From: Acidimicrobiales bacterium
GTDB lineage: Bacteria; Actinomycetota; Acidimicrobiia; Acidimicrobiales; Aldehydirespiratoraceae
DNA: 64,000 bases
NCBI GenBank assembly: GCA_040219515.1
Contig: JAVJSI010000017.1
Location: forward strand, 124,001 to 188,000
Direction of reading: 5' to 3'
Positions within the stretch are counted from its first letter, which is position 1. Every line of letters begins with the position of its first letter. This document shows positions 1-7,455 of the stretch, in pieces. Below the pieces are notes generated by a model. The model saw nothing but the letters and a program-made list of their open reading frames with translations, searched no databases and was not told where the DNA came from. The translations under genes were made by a program, and so were the position numbers.

Positions 1-998
1 CCCAACCGGTTCACCAGCCGGTCGGCCAGCCATGCACCCAGCGCGAACATGATCGGTCGGGGAAGGATCATCAGCGAGATCGCGGTCGTGCTGTAGGCGA
101 ACGTCGAGTCGGCGCCGAGCATCAACGAGGTCAGCACGAGTCCGGCCATGTAGGGGCCGTTGAGGAAGAGTTGGCTCACGAGTGGCAGGGCGACGTTGCG
201 CTCGGCGAGCACAGGCAGCTCGATGAGTGGATGGGAGGTGCGCTGTTCCCACCGGATGAAGAGGGCGAGGGCGACCGGCGCGAGGACCAGACCACCCCAC
301 ACCACCGGATGGTCCCAGCCGAGTGATCCGGCCCGATTGAGCGGGATGAGTATCGCGGCGATGCCCACCCCGAGGAAGACCCCACCGAGCAGATCGAAGG
401 TGAGGTCGTCGCGGCGTTCGCTTTCGGGCAGGACCCGTGACGAGACGATCACGGCGACCACCATGCCGACGCCCTGGATGAGGAAGAGTGTCCGCCAGCT
501 GGTGGCATCGATCAGCGGACCGCCGATGACCACGCCGAGCGCCGGCGACGCGGCGAGCACCGCGCTCCAGACCCCGGCCACCGACGTGCGTTCGTCGTCG
601 GGAAAGGCCCGCATCATGATCGCCAGGGCCGACGGGCCGGTCGACGACGAGAACGCCTGGGCGAGGATGCGGCCGGCGATGAGGAAGCCGGCATTGGGTG
701 CAGCGGCGGTCGCGAACGAGAACACGGCGGCACCGGTGAAACCGATCAGGTACATCCGGCGGTGGCCGTAGAGATCGCCCAACTTTCCCGCCATCGGCGT
801 GAACACGGCGAAGGCCAGGAGTGGGCCGGCGATCACCCATGTGATGGTGCTCGTCGACGAGTCGAGGTCCTCGGCGATGTCGGGCAGCGCCGCCGACAGC
901 ACGGTGATCGTGAACGAACTCGCCGCGACGCCGATGAGGGCCACGATCTGGATCACCCGCGGCGAGAATTGCCGGGCCGGGGGGTCGAGGAAGCTCAT
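1..998 (-). CDS. MFS drug/proton antiporter-type exporter, 3' end outside window
   Basis: Integral membrane transporter of the major facilitator superfamily; about 332 residues are visible and the C-terminus lies beyond the window start. The sequence shows serial hydrophobic helices, a motif A loop (GKLGDLYGHRR, about residue 60) and an antiporter motif C (PALGVVIGGP, about residue 152), which are known markers of the drug:H+ antiporter families. The substrate cannot be read from sequence. The ATG at 998 is chosen because the helix pattern starts soon after it. It is the last gene of a minus-strand run behind the HExxH protein (53-bp gap) and is probably co-transcribed with it. DHA1 versus DHA2 type is unresolved because the end is missing. 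Confidence 0.85.
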   Translation of the reverse strand, partial: MSFLDPPARQFSPRVIQIVALIGVAASSFTITVLSAALPDIAEDLDSSTSTITWVIAGPLLAFAVFTPMAGKLGDLYGHRRMYLIGFTGAAVFSFATAAAPNAGFLIAGRILAQAFSSSTGPSALAIMMRAFPDDERTSVAGVWSAVLAASPALGVVIGGPLIDATSWRTLFLIQGVGMVVAVIVSSRVLPESERRDDLTFDLLGGVFLGVGIAAILIPLNRAGSLGWDHPVVWGGLVLAPVALALFIRWEQRTSHPLIELPVLAERNVALPLVSQLFLNGPYMAGLVLTSLMLGADSTFAYSTTAISLMILPRPIMFALGAWLADRLVNRL

Positions 999-1051
999 CG
1001 GGGTGGAGGGTAGGTCCGCAGCCGGTCAGTGAGCCGCGGGTATGACGCGCG

Positions 1052-1411
1052 TCACCGTCGAGCCGCCCACGCCGCCGCCTCGGCCCGGGCATCGACCTCG
1101 GCGGGAATGGCCAGATAGGCCCGGCGGTGGTTGCGAAGGCGGCGGAGTTCGACCACGTAATCGCGGAAGTAGCGGAGCAGGAAGCGGGCCACCCCGACCT
1201 CTGCGTACTGGCGGACGTGGACCAGTTCGTGGGCGAGCAGGGTGCGGCCGCCGGAGCGATCGACGTCGGTCGTCAGGAACACGAACCGACCGATGGTCAT
1301 GCCCGAACTTCCCGGCGCGAGGGCCGGCACGCGGATGATGCGCACCCGCTCGGCCAGCGAGAAGTCGATGAGGTCGTAGGCCGCGAGCTCGGGCCCCTCG
1401 AGCTTTCTCAT
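1052..1411 (-). CDS. Small HExxH (DUF4157-like) putative metallopeptidase
   Basis: A 119-residue protein with HELVH at residues 61-65, embedded in LLAHELVHVRQY, the pattern of DUF4157-type zinc peptidase domains. His61 and His65 would bind zinc and Glu62 would be the general base; a third ligand is not clear (Glu105 is one option). No signal peptide or membrane helix is seen, so it is probably cytoplasmic. Its ATG overlaps the stop of the DUF3291 gene by 4 nt, so translation is probably coupled. In this family the domain often occurs inside larger toxin or phage-like proteins; here it stands alone. The substrate is unknown and activity is inferred only from the motif. Confidence 0.65.
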   Translation of the reverse strand: MRKLEGPELAAYDLIDFSLAERVRIIRVPALAPGSSGMTIGRFVFLTTDVDRSGGRTLLAHELVHVRQYAEVGVARFLLRYFRDYVVELRRLRNHRRAYLAIPAEVDARAEAAAWAARR

Positions 1412-1869
1412 CGGGGTGGGTCGGCGTCAGGGGGGAACGGACGGGCGAACGTGAAGGCGCTCGGGCTCGGGCCGTCGGCCTCGAGCCGAGCGAGTCGGGA
1501 CTCGGCCTCGTCGATCGACGGCTCGTGGCCGGCGGGCACCCACCAGAGCACCAGATGGGCGCGGTCGCGTGGCTCGAACCACTCGAGACGACGGCGCATG
1601 AACTCGACATGACCGTCGCCGTAGGTGAACGCCTTCAGACTCTCGATCGAATCCCACACCGACAGGTTGAGAATGCGCAGCGGATCGCCGTCGCGGACGA
1701 AGCCGGTGGCGTTGCCGCTGTCGTCCTTCAACCGCCAGACGAACCCCGGTGCAGCCTCGGCGGCGGCGTTCACGGGATCGAGGTTGTCGGCGAATCCGGC
1801 CGTGTCGGGATGATCGACCGGTGCACGAAGTCGCCCCACGTTGAGCTGGGCCAGCTGCCAGGTGGTCAT
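1408..1869 (-). CDS. DUF3291 family protein
   Basis: A 153-residue protein opening MTTWQLAQLNVGRL and carrying the features of DUF3291: an N-terminal beta strand, a central NLSVWDSIESLKAF segment and a VLWWVP motif. The family adopts a ferredoxin-like dimeric barrel related to antibiotic biosynthesis monooxygenases, but no reaction is established. The internal ATG at 1869 was chosen over longer upstream starts because it overlaps the stop of the HAD gene (ATGA) and begins exactly at the domain. The gene downstream also overlaps by 4 nt, so HAD, DUF3291 and the HExxH protein form a tightly coupled operon. Function in the operon is unknown. Confidence 0.75.
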   Translation of the reverse strand: MTTWQLAQLNVGRLRAPVDHPDTAGFADNLDPVNAAAEAAPGFVWRLKDDSGNATGFVRDGDPLRILNLSVWDSIESLKAFTYGDGHVEFMRRRLEWFEPRDRAHLVLWWVPAGHEPSIDEAESRLARLEADGPSPSAFTFARPFPPDADPPR

Positions 1870-2546
1870 GTCCAGTCCGCCAGCAGGTCGGGGAGGTCGC
1901 CGAGGCGGTCGATGGTGGGGATGTCGTGGCCGTGGTCGCCGTCGTGGATCTCGTGGACCCAGGTGACGTGGTAGGGCACGTGCACCCCCCGTCCGCCGAG
2001 CTCGATCACCGGCAGCACGTCGGAACGCAGCGAGTTGCCGACCATGACGAAATCGTCGATGGGAACCCGGTGCAGGTCGAGCAAACGCGCATAGGTGTCG
2101 ACGTCCTTCTGCGCCACGACCTCGATGCGCCAGAACCGCTCGGCCAGACCGCTCTCGGCGATCCGAGCGTGTTGTGCGTAGAGATCGCCCTTGGTGATGA
2201 GCATCAGCGTGTGGTGGGAGAGCCGGTCGAGCACGTCGAGGACGTCGTCGAGCAGTTCGGGTGACCGGTCGAGGATGGCATGACCGAAGTCGATGATGCG
2301 GGCGATCTCGGACCCCGGGATCGCGCCGCCGGACAGGTCGATCGCCGTCTCCGTCATCGACAGCACGAAGGCCTTGGCGCCGTAGCCGTAGCGGCGGAGG
2401 TTGCGCATCTGCACCTCGTGGAGGCGCGCCGAGACCTCGGTTGCCGTTCCCCATTCGGCGAGCAGCTGTTCGAACGCCCGGTGGGTCGAATCGAACTGAT
2501 CCTCGTTGTGCCAGAGGGTGTCGTCGGCATCGAAGGCAACGATCAT
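1866..2546 (-). CDS. HAD superfamily hydrolase
   Basis: A 226-residue haloacid dehalogenase-like hydrolase, probably a phosphatase. Motif I is FDADDTLW at residues 4-11 (nucleophile Asp5, acid/base Asp7), motif II/III is in LITKGD (about residue 115) and motif IV is in VMVGNSLRSD. A four-helix cap between motifs I and II fits a C1-type HAD. The start at 2546 is chosen because motif I must lie near the N-terminus; the reading frame stays open further upstream but that part has no domain. It heads the minus-strand operon that continues with DUF3291. The physiological substrate cannot be inferred. Confidence 0.85.
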   Translation of the reverse strand: MIVAFDADDTLWHNEDQFDSTHRAFEQLLAEWGTATEVSARLHEVQMRNLRRYGYGAKAFVLSMTETAIDLSGGAIPGSEIARIIDFGHAILDRSPELLDDVLDVLDRLSHHTLMLITKGDLYAQHARIAESGLAERFWRIEVVAQKDVDTYARLLDLHRVPIDDFVMVGNSLRSDVLPVIELGGRGVHVPYHVTWVHEIHDGDHGHDIPTIDRLGDLPDLLADWT

Positions 2547-2612
2547 GCGAGCACGAGGGTACTCAGCGTGGCTGTCCACCGTTCGGGGTTGTCGCGCCAT
2601 TACGGTCGACGT

Positions 2613-3389
2613 ATGTCGTCGTGCGCTCGTCCTGGATGTTCTCGTCCCGGGGCCGGCGTGCTGCTCTTGCATCGCGGCGATCGACGGGCCGAACTCGTGT
2701 CCCTCGACGACCAGGCGGGCGAACGCTACGGCACCCCACTCTGCGAGGAACATCTGTCGCGTTCGACGCCCCCGAGCGGATGGACGCTCGTCGACCGACG
2801 GGCGGCGGTACCAACGGCCCCCGGTCGACCGCGCCGCCACGGTGCCGTCGGCAGCACCACGAATCCGGCGCCGTGGGTCCCGCGTCGGGAGCTCGACGAG
2901 ATCCCCGATGCGGTCAGCTCGGCCCGGTCACCCCTTCTTCGCCGTGCGTTCCTCGGTGCCTCCGACAGCCTCGCCGGGCTCGAGCGGGTTCATGAGAAGG
3001 TCGACGGCGACCCACAGCGTCTTGGCCGTGGGGTGGAGGAGCAACGGGACCAGCACGGCGATGGGCAGCATCGGCAACAGGAGTCCGACGAGGCTCACAT
3101 CGGGCCAGCTGATGGCGACGCCGGCCACCAGGGTGATGAGCAGCAGACCGAACGTGGCGATGGTGCTCATGCCGACCGCACCCACGAAGTGTCCCGGCTT
3201 GCGTTCGAAGTGAAAGCCACACCGCGGGCAATCCTCGAGAAGCGTCACCCCTCGGCGGGTAAGGCCGCGCTCGCCGCACACCGCGCAAGCCCGGGTGAAG
3301 CCACGCCACAGCAGGGTGCCACGGCTGGGGGTGGGCCTGGTGGTCATACGGACGAGCCTACGGTTCACCAGCTCCGACTCGTGGTTTGA
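2613..3389 (+). CDS. DUF3499 family protein with abnormal 3' extension
   Basis: The first roughly 115 residues match the actinobacterial DUF3499 family: Cys4 and Cys9 in CARPGC, then PLCEEHL (Cys44, His47), a possible zinc site, followed by TPPSGWTLVDRR. The family's usual end signature (SPLLRRAF) falls near position 2958. The frame then stays open to 3389, encoding a Gln/His/Arg-rich tail that runs antisense through the DUF983 gene and looks non-native. Either the normal stop was lost, or a frameshift lies near 2960-2990 (a TGA in another frame is at 2993). The N-terminal part is confidently a gene; the 3' boundary is not. The function of DUF3499 is unknown. Confidence 0.6.
   Translation: MSSCARPGCSRPGAGVLLLHRGDRRAELVSLDDQAGERYGTPLCEEHLSRSTPPSGWTLVDRRAAVPTAPGRPRRHGAVGSTTNPAPWVPRRELDEIPDAVSSARSPLLRRAFLGASDSLAGLERVHEKVDGDPQRLGRGVEEQRDQHGDGQHRQQESDEAHIGPADGDAGHQGDEQQTERGDGAHADRTHEVSRLAFEVKATPRAILEKRHPSAGKAALAAHRASPGEATPQQGATAGGGPGGHTDEPTVHQLRLVV
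2928..3347 (-). CDS. DUF983 family membrane protein
   Basis: A 139-residue protein with two CxxC pairs (Cys21/Cys24 in CAVCG and Cys40/Cys43 in CPRCG) that form the zinc-ribbon-like head of DUF983, followed by two membrane helices at about residues 60-80 and 85-110. A short, charged cytoplasmic tail ends in KKG. Topology suggests a small inner-membrane protein; its function is not established. The ATG at 3347 is preferred to 3398 because the longer start would overlap the divergent beta-propeller gene and add residues with no homology. The gene lies antisense to the odd tail of the DUF3499 frame. Confidence 0.75.
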   Translation of the reverse strand: MTTRPTPSRGTLLWRGFTRACAVCGERGLTRRGVTLLEDCPRCGFHFERKPGHFVGAVGMSTIATFGLLLITLVAGVAISWPDVSLVGLLLPMLPIAVLVPLLLHPTAKTLWVAVDLLMNPLEPGEAVGGTEERTAKKG

Positions 3390-4927
3390 GTTCGACACTT
3401 CGACGCCTCAACATCGGACTGGCGGCCGTTGCCGTGCTGTTGCTGCTCACCCTCGTCTGGCCCGACCCCACCGACGATGTCGTCGTCCCCGACGCGAGCA
3501 TCGCCGACCCGAGCGGGACGTCGACGGTCACGGCGACGAGTTCGAGCACCACGGTCACGACGAGCAGCCCGACCACCACGACCACCACCGCTCCCTACGA
3601 CGGGTGGGTCGATCCCGCGTCGGCCGGCCAGCCGTGGGGCAACACCGTCGAGGGTCTCCTCACGTTTCGCGGCAACCCCACCCGCACGTTCTACGGCGCC
3701 GGCCCGGTGCCGACCGATCCCGAGGTGGTGTGGCGATTCCCCGAGGGCGGTGCCATGTGTTCCAACTCGTCGGTGGGCAGCGAGGTCATCAACTGGTGCG
3801 GCACGGGGTGGACCGGCCAGCCGTCGATCTTCGAGCGCGACGGCACGACGTGGGTGGCCGTCGGCGCCTACAGCCGCAACGTGCACTTCCTCGATGCCGA
3901 CGACGGAAGTCGACTGCTGCCCGACTTCCCGACCGGCGACATCATCAAGGGGTCGGTCACGATCGACCCGGACGGGTACCCGCTGCTCTACACCGGCAGT
4001 CGCGACAACTTCTACCGGGTGGTGGCCTTCGACGGTGACGAGCCACGAGAGCTCTGGGCGCTGGCCGCCGACGACGTCTCGCCGACGAAGTGGAACAACG
4101 ACTGGGACGGCGCCGGGCTCGTCATCGACGACCACCTCTTCATCGGCGGCGAGAACAGCCAGTTCCACATCGTGAAACTCAACCGGGGCTACGACACCGA
4201 CGGCCGGGTCACGGTCGATCCCGTCCTGGTGTTCAACACGCCGGGCTGGGACGATGAACTGCTGCAGGTCGTCGACGGCAACGTCTCGATCGAGAACTCG
4301 GTCGCGATCTCCGGCGACGTCGTCTATTTCGCGAACTCCGGAGGCCTCATTCAGGGGTGGGACCTGTCCGGTCTCGAGGACGGGATCGATCCCACGCGGG
4401 TGTTCCGCTACTGGGCCGGCGACGACATCGACGCGTCACTCGTGATCGACGAAGAGGGGATGATCTACGCCGGCATCGAGTACGAGCGGGGGAATGCCCG
4501 CAGCCAGGAGGTCGGACAGATCATCAAGCTCGACCCGAGCCGTCCCGACGACCCGCTGGTCTGGGGTGTCGACGAGCGCCCTCGTCTGGACTCCGGGGTG
4601 TGGGCCACGCCCGGGCTCCACGGTGACCTGCTGATCGTGCCCACCGACAGCGGCCGGATCCTGGGGTTGGATCGCGACACGGGCGAGGAACGCTGGTCGA
4701 AGGAGCTGGCCGGACCGACGTGGCAGTCGCCGGTCATCGTGGACGACGTGTGGATCCAGGGCGATTGTGCCGGGATGCTGCGGGGGTTCGACGTCAGCGA
4801 CACGATGGTCGACCCACCGTTGCTGTGGGAGGTCGAGCTGTCCGGCTGTATCGAATCGACGCCGGCGGTCTGGGACGGCCGCATCGTGGTGGGCACCCGG
4901 GCCGGCTTCATCTACGCACTGGGTTAG
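3386..4927 (+). CDS. Membrane-anchored PQQ-like beta-propeller protein
   Basis: A 513-residue protein with an N-terminal signal anchor (about residues 9-26), a Ser/Thr-rich linker (about 45-70) and then repeated beta-propeller blades of the PQQ-like repeat type, such as WVAVGAYSRNVHFLDADDG, GRILGLDRDTGEERW and GFIYALG at the very end. It should sit outside the membrane. Dehydrogenase residues for PQQ and the usual adjacent-Cys motif were not seen, so a scaffold or binding role is more likely than catalysis. The start is a TTG at 3386; no better start precedes the anchor. The last codons and stop belong to a 15-bp tandem duplication. Confidence 0.75.
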   Translation: MSSTLRRLNIGLAAVAVLLLLTLVWPDPTDDVVVPDASIADPSGTSTVTATSSSTTVTTSSPTTTTTTAPYDGWVDPASAGQPWGNTVEGLLTFRGNPTRTFYGAGPVPTDPEVVWRFPEGGAMCSNSSVGSEVINWCGTGWTGQPSIFERDGTTWVAVGAYSRNVHFLDADDGSRLLPDFPTGDIIKGSVTIDPDGYPLLYTGSRDNFYRVVAFDGDEPRELWALAADDVSPTKWNNDWDGAGLVIDDHLFIGGENSQFHIVKLNRGYDTDGRVTVDPVLVFNTPGWDDELLQVVDGNVSIENSVAISGDVVYFANSGGLIQGWDLSGLEDGIDPTRVFRYWAGDDIDASLVIDEEGMIYAGIEYERGNARSQEVGQIIKLDPSRPDDPLVWGVDERPRLDSGVWATPGLHGDLLIVPTDSGRILGLDRDTGEERWSKELAGPTWQSPVIVDDVWIQGDCAGMLRGFDVSDTMVDPPLLWEVELSGCIESTPAVWDGRIVVGTRAGFIYALG

Positions 4928-4950
4928 CAAGCACTCGGGTAGCAAGCACT
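4921..4950 (+). repeat. 15-bp tandem direct repeat spanning a stop codon
   Basis: Two adjacent copies of about 15 bp share TAGCAAGCACT (4925-4935 and 4940-4950). The first copy contains the TAG stop of the beta-propeller gene. One of three such stop-spanning duplications in the window. Confidence 0.7.
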
Positions 4951-4952
4951 GG

Positions 4953-5408
4953 TCAGCGGGGCGTGATCGCGGTGCTGGTCACCACGTAGCTGGTGATGTG
5001 GGCCTGCCCGGGCAGCGTGGCCAGTTCGTTGCGGATGACGTGGTCGTAGGCGTCGAGGTCGGCGACGTCGACACGGATGAGGTAGTCGACATCACCGGTG
5101 ACGTGGTGGGCCTCGGTGACGGCATCGAGCGCCCGTAGCCCCGCCTCGAACCCGTGTTGGGCCTCGGGATCGCCCACCGCCAACCGGGCGGTCACCCACA
5201 CGCTGAACCCGCGGTCGATGGCCTCTGGTTCGATGTCGGCGCGATAGCCGCGGATCACGCCCGCGGACTCGAGGCGGCGCAGGCGGCGCAGTGTCGGGGA
5301 ACCGGACAGCCCGATGCGATCGGCGAGATCGTTGACCGTGATCCGCCCGTCGGCCCGCAGGGTGGCAACGATTCGTCGATCGATCTCATCGAGCGGTTCC
5401 ATGCGCAT
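4953..5408 (-). CDS. Lrp/AsnC family transcriptional regulator
   Basis: A 151-residue Lrp/AsnC regulator. The N-terminal winged helix includes LDEIDRRIVATLRADGR and a recognition helix near GLSGSPTLRRLRRLE; the C-terminal RAM domain (about residues 65-145) normally binds amino acids and drives octamer formation. It is divergent from a DMT exporter, the common arrangement in which the regulator senses an amino acid and controls its exporter. A palindromic and helically phased operator lies in the shared 106-bp region. The start could be ATG 5408 or ATG 5402; a longer start at 5453 would run into the operator and is rejected. The ligand is unknown. Confidence 0.88.
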   Translation of the reverse strand: MRMEPLDEIDRRIVATLRADGRITVNDLADRIGLSGSPTLRRLRRLESAGVIRGYRADIEPEAIDRGFSVWVTARLAVGDPEAQHGFEAGLRALDAVTEAHHVTGDVDYLIRVDVADLDAYDHVIRNELATLPGQAHITSYVVTSTAITPR

Positions 5409-5434
5409 GAGTCTGCCATCAGCTGCCGTAGATG

Positions 5435-5480
5435 CGCAGTAATACTGCGTCAAGACGCAGTGCAGGGGCGGAGAACGCAG
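5435..5480. promoter_or_regulatory. Probable Lrp operator, three phased half-sites
   Basis: A perfect 15-bp palindrome (CGCAGTA-A-TACTGCG) occupies 5435-5449. Its half-site CGCAGT recurs at 5456-5461 and CGCAG at 5476-5480, giving spacings of 21 and 20 bp, two helical turns each. The array lies between the divergent Lrp-type regulator and the DMT exporter, so autoregulation and exporter control are inferred. Confidence 0.7.
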
Positions 5481-5514
5481 CCATGCGCCGGGCGACGTCG
5501 GTCATTGTGAGCGG

Positions 5515-6432
5515 ATGCGTCGTGCTCCGTCCCCCGTGTCCTCGTTGGTGCTCGCCGGCACGTGCTGGGGCACGTCCTACGCGGTCGTCGGGTTGGTGGA
5601 CGGCGCCACGCCGATGCTCATCGCCGGATCCCGGTTCGCCATCTTCGGTCTCGTTGCGGCCGCGCTCCTGCACGGCACCGGTGGGTTCGCCGGTATCCCG
5701 TGGGCGACGGCGGGATTGCACGCGGTGGGTGGCTCGGTCGGTCTCTACCTGGCCGAGCTGACCGCGATCTCGATGGCCGGCGCCGGGCCGACGATCGCCG
5801 TCGTCGGATCGATTCCCGTCGTCTACGCGGTGGTGGGTGCTCATCGCGACGGGACCGGCTTCCTGGCGTTGGTGCCGTCCGTCGGGCTCACGCTGATCTC
5901 CCACGTCGTGATCCATCGGGACTCCTGGCCGTCCGATGGCCGGGGCGTCGGCGGCGTGATCGTCGGGCTGGGGGTTGCCGGTCTCGGCGTCGCCGGGTTC
6001 TGTGCGTATGCCCTTCACCTCACCGAACACCTGCGGACCCGCCCCGACCTCGGGCCTCAACGGTGGTCCAGCGCGGTGGGAGTGGCGAGCGGTGTCTGTT
6101 CGATCCCGCTGTTGGCGCTCGGATTCCTCGGTGGAATCCCGGGCAATCCGGCGGGGCTGGCGGCCCTGGCCTTCTTCCTTGCCGTCGTACCGTCGTGGCT
6201 CGCGACGAGCCTGTGGAATCGGGCGGTGGTCGATGTCCCGCGGGCGTTGGCCGGTCAACTCCTCGTGTTCGAACCGCTCACCGCGTTCGTCTTCGTGCAC
6301 CTCGTCACGGGCACGCTGCCCGGGTTCACGCTCGTGATCGGCGAGCTGCTGCTCCTGTCCGGTGCATTGCTGGCGGTGCGCGGGGTTCGCACGCCGACCG
6401 TCGCTCAGTCGAGAAAGGCTCTGCTCGGATAG
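5515..6432 (+). CDS. EamA/DMT family transporter
   Basis: A 305-residue inner-membrane transporter with about ten hydrophobic helices arranged as two EamA repeats (about residues 8-135 and 150-290). It has the family's short loops and the second-repeat motif FFLAVVPSWLATSLWNRAV. Family members export amino acids or related metabolites; the substrate here is not readable. It is divergent from the Lrp-type regulator and separated from it by phased operator half-sites, which suggests export induced by an amino acid. A GAGCGG element precedes the ATG at 5515. Its 3' end overlaps the convergent Thr-rich gene by 28 bp. Confidence 0.85.
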   Translation: MRRAPSPVSSLVLAGTCWGTSYAVVGLVDGATPMLIAGSRFAIFGLVAAALLHGTGGFAGIPWATAGLHAVGGSVGLYLAELTAISMAGAGPTIAVVGSIPVVYAVVGAHRDGTGFLALVPSVGLTLISHVVIHRDSWPSDGRGVGGVIVGLGVAGLGVAGFCAYALHLTEHLRTRPDLGPQRWSSAVGVASGVCSIPLLALGFLGGIPGNPAGLAALAFFLAVVPSWLATSLWNRAVVDVPRALAGQLLVFEPLTAFVFVHLVTGTLPGFTLVIGELLLLSGALLAVRGVRTPTVAQSRKALLG

Positions 6433-7394
6433 TCCGAGGAGTCGAAGGCCACCCAGGCGTCGCCGCCCGACGTCAGCGGCACACTCAGCCCGATGAGGAG
6501 ATAGTCGCCGGCGGGCACGATGGTGTCGATCGCCGGCATCACCACGGAGACCCGGCCGAAGCCTCCGCCGAAGTCCGCTTGGCGGAACGCCACGGAGCGG
6601 GTGCTCAGCTCCTCGCACTCGAGGTAGCCGTGGCAGGTCGAGAGGCTGGCGGTCAGCTCGATGGTCGCGTTTCGATCGAAGTCGGCGGCGGCCGCCCACA
6701 GTTCGAGGCGGGGGGTTCCCACGGCGTGGTAGGACTCCTTCACGGGCACGTTCCAGAACTGGACGCGATGCACGTCGGGCAACGGATCGCCGGCGGTGCG
6801 CACGATGGTCCGACCGGGGTCGTCGTCGTGGTTCGTGTCGTAGTTCGGCAATGGGCCCTGTGTGGTCCCGCTGCCGACGGGAAGAACCCAGTTGGCCGGG
6901 CCGGCGCCGTTGCTGCCGAGATACATCTGCGCGAAGTAGCCGGAGGCGACGGTCGTCGTCGGCGGTGGGGATGTGGTCGCCGGTGCGACCGTCGTGGCCA
7001 CGGTCGTCGTACTCGTCGGGGGGCGCGGGGGAAGAGTCGGTCCGACGGTGGTCGACGGGACCACGCCGGTGGTCGTCGGTCGGGTGGTGACCGTGCTCGA
7101 CGGGGGCACCGGGGTGCTCTGGGTGGTCGTCGCCGCATCGATGGTCGTGGTCGTCGACGTGCTGGTGGTGGTCATCGAATCGACGACGGCATCGCCGATG
7201 ACGACCGTCGATGGCGTGGGCTGATCGGGCGTCGAGGTGACCACCCGGGCGACCGATGTCGTCGGATTCGAGGTTTCGGTGGTGGTCTGGTTCAGCGTGA
7301 TCGCCGTGGCGATGGCGAGACCGGCCAGGAGCGCGGTGATGCGCGTCAGCCTCGAGCCGAGGCTCCGACGAGGAGTTTCGAGCACGTCGTCCAC
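6405..7394 (-). CDS. Secreted or anchored protein with Thr-rich stalk, function unknown
   Basis: A 329-residue protein not recognised as a known family. It has an N-terminal hydrophobic segment (about residues 18-36) that acts as a signal or anchor, a long Thr/Ser/Pro-rich stalk (about 37-150) and a compact C-terminal domain (about 152-325) rich in beta strands, with two Cys residues in STCHGYLECEE that could form a disulfide outside the cell. The C-terminal part resembles a galactose-binding-like or beta-sandwich module by composition only. The stalk resembles the linker of the anchored propeller at 3386 and is a plausible O-mannosylation target. The start is ATG 7394. It overlaps the DMT gene tail-to-tail. 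Confidence 0.6.
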   Translation of the reverse strand: MDDVLETPRRSLGSRLTRITALLAGLAIATAITLNQTTTETSNPTTSVARVVTSTPDQPTPSTVVIGDAVVDSMTTTSTSTTTTIDAATTTQSTPVPPSSTVTTRPTTTGVVPSTTVGPTLPPRPPTSTTTVATTVAPATTSPPPTTTVASGYFAQMYLGSNGAGPANWVLPVGSGTTQGPLPNYDTNHDDDPGRTIVRTAGDPLPDVHRVQFWNVPVKESYHAVGTPRLELWAAAADFDRNATIELTASLSTCHGYLECEELSTRSVAFRQADFGGGFGRVSVVMPAIDTIVPAGDYLLIGLSVPLTSGGDAWVAFDSSDYPSRAFLD

Positions 7395-7455
7395 AGAGAC
7401 CTATCGGCACGACAGCGCCGAGGGTGAATGACCCGCGATGACGATCTTGCCATGA

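Noticed and set aside
3386-4927. PQQ-dependent alcohol dehydrogenase partner for the mycofactocin system
   Set aside because: Propeller repeats are present, but the catalytic Asp, calcium ligands and adjacent Cys pair of PQQ enzymes were not found, and it lies 30 kb away.
5562-7427. Open frame of 621 codons on the plus strand
   Set aside because: It is a shadow of the DMT transporter in another frame and antisense to the Thr-rich gene; Arg/Gly-rich composition without domains.
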